Shown: positions 44,425-51,642 of the stretch, one piece after another
How the letters are laid out: each line of letters begins with the position of its first letter
How positions within the stretch are numbered: the first letter of the stretch is position 1
Origin: Oligella urethralis DSM 7531
GTDB lineage: Bacteria > Pseudomonadota > Gammaproteobacteria > Burkholderiales > Burkholderiaceae_B
Direction: 5' to 3'
DNA length: 64,000 nt
Assembly (NCBI RefSeq): GCF_000372065.1
Contig: NZ_AQVB01000008.1
Coordinates: 1-64,000, forward strand
Notes under the pieces: generated by a model
What the model was told of the DNA's origin: nothing
Seen by the model: the letters and a program-made list of their open reading frames with translations, nothing else
Database searches by the model: none
Translations under genes and position numbers: made by a program

Positions 44425-45513
44425 ATGATAAGAGCATTTTTTATAAAGAGTTTAGTCTGCTTTTTAGCATTCCTTAGTGGCACTGTTTATGCCCAAAGCA
44501 TCCGCTTTGACTTGTTTGATAATAAGGGTCCCGTGAGTCATGAAAGTTATCCGGGTAAGTACTTGCTTATGGCGATTGGCTACACCTCCTGCCCTGATAT
44601 TTGCCCAACCACGCTTTATGAATTCGGTGCCGTCATGCGCGCGATTAAAAATCCGGATGCCATTCAGCCATTATTTGTGACGATTGATCCGACGAATGAC
44701 GAGGTAAATCGTTTAAATGCTTATACTGGCTTTTTTGATAAGCGTATCGTGGGTTTATCAGGGACTAAAGAAAATATCAAGCACTTTGCCGATCAATTGG
44801 GGGCGACCTATGGCTATAGTCTGCATGGTAAACGAATCGAAGACCCAGCGCCTGGCATGTCCTACGCGGTTTATCACAGTGCGTTAATCTATTTGATTGG
44901 ACCCGATCGTGAGCTGCTTGATGTGTATGACTATCAGATCGGGGTAGAGGGGCTGGTAGAGGCGCTCGATGAGGTGCTAGGCAGCCCTGAGGCTGAGGCT
45001 AATCCTAGTAGCGCGATGTTATCTGCCAGACAGACGTCGGAGGCCGCGGTGCGAGCGCCTGCGAAAGTGACGCCGGCACTAAACTGTGAGCTGCCGGAGG
45101 GCTTTGTTGACTCTAAAGAAGCCCATGAGTTATCGACACTACTTGATTCCGCTCCCGCATCAAGGGTGAGCTTATTAAATTTGTGGGCCACTTGGTGTGC
45201 ACCATGTCGTGTAGAGTTGCCCATTCTGGATACGTTTGCAGGGTCACAAAATGATATGTCGGTGATTGCTTTAAACTTAAATGAACCGACAGAAAGGGTT
45301 GCCGAGTTTTTTAAAGCCCAGGCGATAAAAAATTTGCAGCCACAACGGAGCGAGGATAATGCGCTTTTACGTCGTCTGGGTGGTATCGGCTTGCCCTTTA
45401 ATGCACTATTTGTTGATGGTCAGGCGGTGGCCATTAAAAACGGGGTCATTAAAGAAACCGAGGGGCTCAGTCATTACGCCCAGTGTTTTAAGGCACACGC
45501 AGTGAGCCAGTAG
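44425..45513 (+). CDS. SCO copper chaperone fused to a TlpA-like thioredoxin
   Basis: This 362-residue exported protein has two thioredoxin-fold domains. After a signal peptide (1-23), residues 25-185 form a SCO1/SenC domain with the copper motif CPDIC (Cys56, Cys60) and the conserved His151 in YHSALIYLIG. A linker follows. Residues 220-360 form a TlpA/ResA-type domain with WCAPC (257-261) and a cis-Pro near 324. SCO delivers copper to the CuA site of cytochrome oxidase, and the thioredoxin part likely keeps the cysteines reduced. It heads a three-gene copper operon. The two functions are usually on separate proteins, so this fusion is notable. TTGGAG precedes the ATG. Confidence 0.9.
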   Translation: MIRAFFIKSLVCFLAFLSGTVYAQSIRFDLFDNKGPVSHESYPGKYLLMAIGYTSCPDICPTTLYEFGAVMRAIKNPDAIQPLFVTIDPTNDEVNRLNAYTGFFDKRIVGLSGTKENIKHFADQLGATYGYSLHGKRIEDPAPGMSYAVYHSALIYLIGPDRELLDVYDYQIGVEGLVEALDEVLGSPEAEANPSSAMLSARQTSEAAVRAPAKVTPALNCELPEGFVDSKEAHELSTLLDSAPASRVSLLNLWATWCAPCRVELPILDTFAGSQNDMSVIALNLNEPTERVAEFFKAQAIKNLQPQRSEDNALLRRLGGIGLPFNALFVDGQAVAIKNGVIKETEGLSHYAQCFKAHAVSQ

Positions 45514-45545
45514 CCAGAGTTAAATTAAGCAAATGAGGTGTTAAT

Positions 45546-46016
45546 ATGAAAAAGTGTGTATTTTTGAGTGCCATGCTCGTGGCTTTTGCGCAAGTAGCAG
45601 TGGCAGAAACGACGGTCACAAGCGTGGATAATTGCGTGATTCAGGAGGTTTTGCCTGGCAAAGCCATGACTGGCGCCTTTGTGACCTTTCACCATCAGGG
45701 GCCTGCAGTGGATATTATTGCGGCGGAGATTCCAAGTATTACTTCACACGTTGAGTTGCACTCCATGGAGCTAAAAGACCATGTGATGACCATGATTCCA
45801 TTGACTAATCCTAGCCTGGAAGCGGGTATAAGAGAGTTTAAAAAAGGCGCTGATCACGTGATGCTGATGAGCATTCCAGAGGAGAAACTGCCTAGGGTTG
45901 GTGAGATCCATACCATGACGTTTAAATTTAGCAATGGGACGGAAGCCAGTTGTGACGCCATGGTTAAGTCAATTGATGAGATTATGCAAGCAGCCGGTAT
46001 TAAGATGGCTCACTAA
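45546..46016 (+). CDS. Periplasmic copper chaperone PCu(A)C
   Basis: This 156-residue exported cupredoxin-like chaperone has a signal peptide (1-20, ending AVA). Its copper ligands follow the family pattern HxM...M...HxM: His72 (HSM), Met83 in HVMTMIP, and His104/Met106 in DHVMLM. PCuAC hands Cu(I) to the oxidase subunit or to SCO. It lies 32 bases after the SCO-TlpA gene and before the propeller protein, so the three form one copper-delivery operon. Confidence 0.9.
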   Translation: MKKCVFLSAMLVAFAQVAVAETTVTSVDNCVIQEVLPGKAMTGAFVTFHHQGPAVDIIAAEIPSITSHVELHSMELKDHVMTMIPLTNPSLEAGIREFKKGADHVMLMSIPEEKLPRVGEIHTMTFKFSNGTEASCDAMVKSIDEIMQAAGIKMAH

Positions 46017-46055
46017 GCGGGTGATGTTGGGCTTGGGTGTATCAAGGAATTTGTT

Positions 46056-47249
46056 ATGAAACGACGGGATTTTCTTCGCTACTCGCTTGCGGGCGGGCTG
46101 GTGCTGTCTCAACCGCAGCGATTGTTAGCAGCCACTGAGCCACAGCTGCTTGAGCATCTGAGTTTATATAATCCAACGCGTTATTTGTTTATTGTAGATA
46201 GCGAGTCTGCCTTTATTACGGTGTTAGATGTTAAAAGTGGTCAGCAGATTGATTTATTGAATTTTAATCTCAAGCCAGAAATTGTCGAAATTTCTCGTGA
46301 TGACTCCATCATGGTGGTTGCTAGCAGTGAGTCTCAGGACTTGATTTTGTATGATCTTAAAACGCGTTTGCAACGTGTCGTGGCATTACCTTCACCGATT
46401 CAGCGGGCTGTGTTTATCCCGCAGTCTACATTGCTAGCGATAGGGATGCGTGATCAGCTCGGTCTGGTGAATTATCAGACCGGCGCCTTAAAGCTATATT
46501 CATCGCCCTTTGATCTTGGCGCTATCGATGAGCAGGGCTTTAGCTTGTTATTTAGCTCATTTACTCGAACGTACTGGCTACTAGACAAACATAAACCTCA
46601 TATCTATCATAGGTCGAGCTACGATGCGGAGGATGCGCCTTGGGCAGTCACGGATTTGTCCGAGCGACTTACTATCAATTCGGGCTTTGATGGTGGGGTG
46701 GTCACCCCGGGTAACTACATGATGGCACTAAGCGCCACAGGGTCTAATGAAGGCTATGTTTACTATATTGATGAGGATCGCTTGTACAGTACCGGGCCCA
46801 TGGGCTCAGCTGATGCTCATCAAGCCATGGTGAGGCCATATATTGATTCATTCTTTAGGCGTGCGCTTTTTGCCAATGCGGGCGGCCATGTGGCTTTGTT
46901 TGACTTTGAGAAAAGCAAGGAAGCCACGCATTTTACAGTTGACTTTTCCCCACGCGAGTTCCGCACCGGTTGGCTAGAAACCACCCTGATATTGGGCGGT
47001 GATAAGGCCTTGCAGTTTCAGTCCTTTGATGACCCGAAGGATAAGACCTTAATTGAGCTACCAGCTGCTGTGGCGGATATGTGGGTGAGTGGCGATAGTA
47101 AAACACTTTATCTGACGCTCGAGGATGGTGAGCCGCAAGTGTTGCGCTATGATATTCGTCGCCGAGAGCCATTAGCGCCATTGTTGATTCATGGTGTGAT
47201 TAAAGGCGCCGCTTTGCGCATGGGCAGTACCAATAGCGTTTGCCACTAG
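46056..47249 (+). CDS. Tat-exported beta-propeller protein in the copper operon
   Basis: This 397-residue protein begins MKRRDFLRYSLAGGLVLSQP, a twin-arginine (Tat) signal, which suggests export in a folded state. The rest shows repeated YVTN/WD-like beta-propeller blades: FIVDSESAFITVLDVKSGQQIDLL, VVASSESQDLILYDLKTRLQRVV, and SKTLYLTLEDGEPQVLRYD. I do not recognise a named family. It follows the SCO-TlpA and PCuAC genes closely, so it probably aids copper handling or oxidase assembly in the periplasm. No obvious metal-binding Cys/His/Met cluster stands out. Confidence 0.72.
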   Translation: MKRRDFLRYSLAGGLVLSQPQRLLAATEPQLLEHLSLYNPTRYLFIVDSESAFITVLDVKSGQQIDLLNFNLKPEIVEISRDDSIMVVASSESQDLILYDLKTRLQRVVALPSPIQRAVFIPQSTLLAIGMRDQLGLVNYQTGALKLYSSPFDLGAIDEQGFSLLFSSFTRTYWLLDKHKPHIYHRSSYDAEDAPWAVTDLSERLTINSGFDGGVVTPGNYMMALSATGSNEGYVYYIDEDRLYSTGPMGSADAHQAMVRPYIDSFFRRALFANAGGHVALFDFEKSKEATHFTVDFSPREFRTGWLETTLILGGDKALQFQSFDDPKDKTLIELPAAVADMWVSGDSKTLYLTLEDGEPQVLRYDIRRREPLAPLLIHGVIKGAALRMGSTNSVCH

Positions 47250-47281
47250 CGATAGGCTAAAAAAATACAAATACGCCTGGT

Positions 47282-47314
47282 TTGCGCTTGGAACTTCCTT
47301 GGATGCGATAGAAT
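47282..47314 (+). promoter_or_regulatory. Candidate promoter of rnpB
   Basis: TTGGAA at 47288-47293 and TAGAAT at 47309-47314 lie about seven bases before the expected RNA start near 47320. The spacer of 15 is a little short, so this is tentative. Confidence 0.35.
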
Positions 47315-47317
47315 CTA

Positions 47318-47718
47318 AGCCGAGGGCAAGTTGGGCAATCGCGTGCTTATAAGTACGAGGAAGGTCCGGACTCCATAGGACAGAGTAGCGGCTAACAGCC
47401 GTCCATGCCTTTGGCATGAGGAATAGGGCCACAGAGACGAGACTGTTATGAGGGCTTAAGCAATTAGGCACACAGGTGGCGACTTCCACTTGTTGATATA
47501 GTGCATTGAGTTGCATTGTAGAAGCATAGCAGGGTGAAACGCGGTAACCTCTACTCGGAGCAACATCAAATAGGCGTACGTACTGCGTCAAGCAGCTAAG
47601 GGCGGTCCGTCCGAGTATGCGGGTAGATGGCAAGAGCTTGTTAGTAATAACAAGCCTAGATGAATGATTGCCAACGATTTATCGTTTACAGAATCCGGCC
47701 TATAGACTTGCCCCTCCT
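47318..47718 (+). ncRNA. rnpB: RNase P RNA, class A
   Basis: This is the catalytic RNA of RNase P, which trims tRNA precursors. Conserved parts appear in order: GGCAAG near the 5' end pairing with CTTGCC near 47707, AGGAAGGTCCGGACTCC (about 47360), ACAGAG, GGGTGAAACGCGGTAACCTC (about 47532), AAATAGG, and CCGGCCTATAGACTTGCC at the 3' end. The ends pair to close the P1 helix. It lies after the copper operon, and a 153-codon antisense frame over it is spurious. Confidence 0.95.
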
Positions 47719-47892
47719 TTCTTTTTTCGCAGATTCCCACTCGGCCACGCTAATTGTCATAGAAAAGCAAGTGATTGCGATTGCTGTTGACCCTTGGCGC
47801 CCACTTCGATGATGAAAAACCACTGTTTTAGTATGGTTTATGCCACTTACATTTACTTTCTTAGATAACTAGTTGAGATTTAAATAAATTAT

Positions 47893-47917
47893 CCCTGCCA
47901 TGGCAGGGTTTTTTTTT
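47893..47917 (+). terminator. Rho-independent terminator upstream of mraZ
   Basis: CCCTGCC and GGCAGGG form a 7-base stem with a two-base AT centre, followed by nine T (47909-47917). It insulates the dcw cluster from upstream transcription. Confidence 0.87.
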
Positions 47918-47963
47918 GCGCCTAAAAGCATGATTTTGCTTGAAAAAAATAGAAAAATGTCAT

Positions 47964-48022
47964 AAAGTGGAGTAAAAGGGTTATGAAGTGGTATTAAGTG
48001 GGATACAAAGATTAAAAGTGGG
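47964..48022 (+). promoter_or_regulatory. MraZ-type operator: tandem GTGG repeats with ten-base spacing
   Basis: AAAGTGG-like units start at 47964, 47974 (AAAAGGG), 47985, 47995 and 48015, so their GG pairs are spaced about 10, 11, 10 and 20 bases. A degenerate unit could fill 48005. Known MraZ binds TGGGN direct repeats spaced by five bases in front of its own gene, so this array is the likely autorepression site. A TTGAAA (47939) and CATAAA (47961) give a plausible promoter. Confidence 0.72.
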
Positions 48023-48030
48023 ATAGGGTA

Positions 48031-48462
48031 GTGATTTTCCAAGGGAACCATCCATTAACGATAGACGCGAAGGGCAGGATCATGATCCCAGCCCGGTACC
48101 GTGACGTCTTATTGGAGGGTGCCAAGGGAGAATTAACCTTCACTTGTAATTTTGACGGCGGTTTATTGGTCTATCCACGGGCTCAATGGGAGTCCAAATT
48201 GGAAGAGATTATGCGCTTACCCGCTAATCGCGCTTCAGTTAAGAGAACCCTGCTCGGTAACGCGTTTGACGTGGATATTGATAAGGCGGGACGGGTCTTG
48301 ATCCCAGCACAGCTCCGTGAACGAGCGAGCTTGGATAAGGAGGTGGTGTTGGTAGGTATGGGTCGTCATTTTGACCTATGGGATGCCGCGAAGTATGAGG
48401 CATTAGTAGCAGTCGATTTAGAGGCCGGTCTACCAGATGATCTCGATGACTTCTCACTATAA
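48031..48462 (+). CDS. mraZ: Transcriptional regulator MraZ
   Basis: This 143-residue AbrB-like protein starts at GTG (IFQGNHPLTIDAKGRIMIPARYRD), with the duplicated MraZ motif repeated as VDIDKAGRVLIPAQLRE. MraZ forms a ring and represses the dcw promoter. AGGG precedes the GTG, and the operator array lies directly upstream. It is the first gene of the cluster. Confidence 0.94.
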   Translation: MIFQGNHPLTIDAKGRIMIPARYRDVLLEGAKGELTFTCNFDGGLLVYPRAQWESKLEEIMRLPANRASVKRTLLGNAFDVDIDKAGRVLIPAQLRERASLDKEVVLVGMGRHFDLWDAAKYEALVAVDLEAGLPDDLDDFSL

Positions 48463-48471
48463 GAGCTAGCG

Positions 48472-49461
48472 ATGAGTCAGGATTTCAGCCACACCACCGT
48501 TTTGCTGCATGCTACGGTCAACGCTTTAGTAGACCCGCACTTCAATGCGAAGTCCAAAGCTGTGCATTCTCCACTGCCCGCACAGCAGAAAGACGGCGTT
48601 TTTGTTGACGGGACTTTTGGTCGAGGTGGTCATAGCCGTTATTTGCTTAGCCATTTAAGCCCTAAAGCGAAGTTATTCGTGTTTGATAAGGATCCCGCAG
48701 CGATTGAAGTGGCGGCAGCGTTACGAGCTGAGGATCCGCGTGTGATTGTTGTGCATGATGCATTTTCTAGCATGGCTGAGGTATTGGCTGCGCATGGAAT
48801 TGGCAAAGTGCAGGGCATCATGATGGATTTAGGGGTGTCTTCACCGCAATTAGATGACGCTGCCCGCGGTTTTTCATTTATGCGTGACGGCCCCTTGGAT
48901 ATGAGAATGGATACCAGTCGCGGCATCACAGCCGCCGAATGGTTAAATACCGCCTCATTCGATGAAATTAGAGGAGTGATAAAAGACTATGGCGAAGAAC
49001 GGTATGCTTTCCAGATTGCAAAGAAGATTGTTGATCGCCGGCAATCCGGCCCATTTCGTAGTACGCTCGAGCTCGCCCAGCTCGTCGCTAGCGTCGTCAA
49101 GTCGCGCGAAAAGGGTCACCACCCGGCAACTCGCACCTTTCAAGCTATACGGATTCACATCAACCAAGAACATGAGGAGCTTTCACGCAGCCTCGCGTCA
49201 GTGCTAGATTTGTTGGATGTGGGTGGGCGTTTGGCGGTCATCAGCTTTCATTCACTGGAAGATAGGCCGGTGAAGCAAGCAATTGCCCAAGCCTCCACCT
49301 TAGATCCGGCGTTGGCCAAGTTGCCACTGCGTGAGACGGAGTTGCCTGCAGCGCGTCTAATCAATCTTGGCAAGGTGCAAGCCTCCGCCGAGGAGATTAA
49401 GCATAATCCGCGCTCGCGTTCGGCGATGTTACGGGTGGCAGAGCGTACTGCCGCTGAATAA
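48472..49461 (+). CDS. rsmH: 16S rRNA (cytosine1402-N4)-methyltransferase RsmH
   Basis: This 329-residue methyltransferase (formerly MraW) has the SAM motif [16 protein letters not shown], the conserved [26 protein letters not shown] and [14 protein letters not shown]. It methylates C1402 of 16S rRNA. It follows mraZ by nine bases as in most proteobacteria. Length is close to that of the E. coli protein (313). Confidence 0.95.
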   Translation: MSQDFSHTTVLLHATVNALVDPHFNAKSKAVHSPLPAQQKDGVFVDGTFGRGGHSRYLLSHLSPKAKLFVFDKDPAAIEVAAALRAEDPRVIVVHDAFSSMAEVLAAHGIGKVQGIMMDLGVSSPQLDDAARGFSFMRDGPLDMRMDTSRGITAAEWLNTASFDEIRGVIKDYGEERYAFQIAKKIVDRRQSGPFRSTLELAQLVASVVKSREKGHHPATRTFQAIRIHINQEHEELSRSLASVLDLLDVGGRLAVISFHSLEDRPVKQAIAQASTLDPALAKLPLRETELPAARLINLGKVQASAEEIKHNPRSRSAMLRVAERTAAE

Positions 49462-49477
49462 GGGCTAAGGCGTTGGC

Positions 49478-49780
49478 ATGTTAAGAGTATTGATTTTCGG
49501 TTTAATCGCTTTTTTTATTTATAGCGCGATCGAGTTGGTAAGTGCACGTTATGAACAACGGCAGCAATTTACTCAAATTGAACGCGCGACTCGGGTTGAG
49601 CGTGAGCTGGAAACGCAATGGCGATTTTTGGAGTTGGAACGAGCGCAATTAACTAGCTCCATGAATATTCGCAGTGAGATCGAAGAAAAGCTGAAAAAGA
49701 TGCATTCGCCCCAAGTGAATGAAATTATTTACATCAAAGAGTCTGAGCTTAGTCCCATTAGCGAAGTTGGTTCAGAATAG
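49478..49780 (+). CDS. ftsL: Cell division protein FtsL
   Basis: This 100-residue bitopic inner-membrane protein has a short N-terminus, one hydrophobic helix (VLIFGLIAFFIYSAIELV), then a coiled-coil with many charged residues (ERATRVERELETQWRFLELERAQL). It joins FtsB and FtsQ to bring FtsW/FtsI to the septum. Gene order between rsmH and ftsI supports the call, since sequence is poorly conserved. Confidence 0.9.
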   Translation: MLRVLIFGLIAFFIYSAIELVSARYEQRQQFTQIERATRVERELETQWRFLELERAQLTSSMNIRSEIEEKLKKMHSPQVNEIIYIKESELSPISEVGSE

Positions 49781-49788
49781 GTAAAAAA

Positions 49789-51615
49789 ATGAAATTAAAA
49801 AAAGTTTTACAACATATTCAGCGTTCAAAAAGTCGCAATACGCGCGGCTATAAGCCCCAACTTCGCTTTTTTAATGAGCCGGTGATCGAGAATAAACTGC
49901 CTAAATGGCGCAGTTTGTGTATTCTTGGGCTGTTTGTCGGTGGCTTTACCATCGTTTTGGGACAGGCTTTTTATCATCAAATCTACAATAACGACTTTTT
50001 ACGTGCCGAGGGTGAAAAGCGTTTTGAGGTGAATCAGACCTTGCCGGCCAATCGTGGTCGTATTGAAGACCGCAATGGTGTCTTTTTGGCCACCAGTGTG
50101 CCGGTGCGTGCGGTGTGGATTATTCCCGAGGAATTGCAACGAGCCACGCCCGAACAATTTAAGTTTTTAGCTGAGTCGGTTGATTTATCCGTGGCCAGTG
50201 TTAAAGAGCGCATGGAAAATCATATGGGTAAGACCTTTGTTTATCTAAAGCGCCAAGTGCCGATGGATAAGGCAGAGAGCTTGCGCGAGCAAAAGTTGCC
50301 CGGCGTGTATTTTTTACCTGAGGTTAAGCGCTCCTATCCTCAAGGGCCAATTACTGCCCATTTGGTTGGTTTTACCAATATCGAAAATAACGGTATTGAA
50401 GGGATTGAAAAGCATTATGAATCCCGTCTAAGCGGCGTTGATGGTAACCGTACCGTACTGCGCGATCGTCTGGGACGAGTGATTCAGGACGTTTATGCGC
50501 AATCACCAGCGCAAGATGGGGAAAATGTCAGACTCACCATTGATAGTCAAATTCAGTATTTAAGCTACCAAGCACTAGAAAAAGCGGTCAAACATCACGC
50601 AGCGGATTCCGGTGGGGCGGTCGTCATCGATACCCAAACGGGTGAAATTTTAAGTATGGTCAGTTACCCGAGTTACGATCCAAATGATCGCTCGGCGCGT
50701 AAGGGTGCGCTACTTAGAAATCGGGCAGTGACGGATGTGTTTGAGCCAGGCTCAATTATCAAGCCTTTGGTGGCGGCATTAGCATTGGATGCTAAAGCGA
50801 TTTCTTTAAACACAAAGTTTGCGACTGGTAACGGTAGTTATCGCTATCAGGGCCATACCATTACTGACGTTAGCCGTTATAACGGTACCTTGGATGTGGC
50901 GGGTGTGATTCGCCGCTCCAGTAATATTGGTATGACCATGATTGCTGAGCGTTTACGCGCTGAGCAAATGTGGACGGTCTTTAAAGCCTTGGGTTTTGGT
51001 ACTGCGCCAGAAATTGGTTTCCCTGGCATTGCCACTGGTAATTTAAGACCGTGGGAGCGTTGGCGTTTGATTGAAAAAGCCACCATGTCCTATGGTTATG
51101 GTGTCTCTACCTCCTTGCTGCAAATCGCCCATGCCTATACCACCTTGGCGCGCGATGGCGATATGGTTTCTTTATCTTTAATTCGTAGTGAGAAACCAGC
51201 CAAGAGTGTACAAATTTTTAGTAAAGAAACGGCCAGAAATGTACGTCGCATGCTAGAGGAAACCGCTGGTCCTAATGGTTCGAAAATTCAGGCGATGGTC
51301 GAGGGCTATCGCATTGGTGGTAAGTCCGGTACCGCACGTAAAATTGTTAACGGTAAATATAGCCGCAGTGACTATCGTGGTTCCTTTGTTGCGGTGGCAC
51401 CGATTTCCAATCCACGCATTGTGGTGGCAGTCACGGTGGATAATCCACGTAAAGCAGGCTATTTCGGTACTCTAATTGCTGGTCCTGCGACGGGTGAAAT
51501 TATCAGTGGTACCTTAAAGTATTTAAGTGTGCCACCAGATCTTAATGTCGTCCCTACCTTAGAGGCAAATAATAGCAAGGCAACAGCTGCATCCGCTCGC
51601 AATCCGCGCGGATAA
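49789..51615 (+). CDS. ftsI: Septal peptidoglycan transpeptidase FtsI (PBP3)
   Basis: This 608-residue class B penicillin-binding protein has an N-terminal membrane anchor (about 44-65), a dimerisation domain (LPANRGRIEDRNG), and a transpeptidase domain. Active-site motifs are SIIK (Ser322, Lys325), SSN in RRSSNIGM, and KSGT in GGKSGTARK. It cross-links septal peptidoglycan together with FtsW. It sits in the expected dcw order. Confidence 0.96.
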   Translation: MKLKKVLQHIQRSKSRNTRGYKPQLRFFNEPVIENKLPKWRSLCILGLFVGGFTIVLGQAFYHQIYNNDFLRAEGEKRFEVNQTLPANRGRIEDRNGVFLATSVPVRAVWIIPEELQRATPEQFKFLAESVDLSVASVKERMENHMGKTFVYLKRQVPMDKAESLREQKLPGVYFLPEVKRSYPQGPITAHLVGFTNIENNGIEGIEKHYESRLSGVDGNRTVLRDRLGRVIQDVYAQSPAQDGENVRLTIDSQIQYLSYQALEKAVKHHAADSGGAVVIDTQTGEILSMVSYPSYDPNDRSARKGALLRNRAVTDVFEPGSIIKPLVAALALDAKAISLNTKFATGNGSYRYQGHTITDVSRYNGTLDVAGVIRRSSNIGMTMIAERLRAEQMWTVFKALGFGTAPEIGFPGIATGNLRPWERWRLIEKATMSYGYGVSTSLLQIAHAYTTLARDGDMVSLSLIRSEKPAKSVQIFSKETARNVRRMLEETAGPNGSKIQAMVEGYRIGGKSGTARKIVNGKYSRSDYRGSFVAVAPISNPRIVVAVTVDNPRKAGYFGTLIAGPATGEIISGTLKYLSVPPDLNVVPTLEANNSKATAASARNPRG

Positions 51616-51642
51616 TTATCACGCAACAGTGCAGGAAGTGTT

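Noticed and set aside
47172-47633. A 153-codon minus-strand open frame
   Set aside because: It lies over rnpB, whose conserved RNA elements fully explain the sequence. The peptide has no family features.
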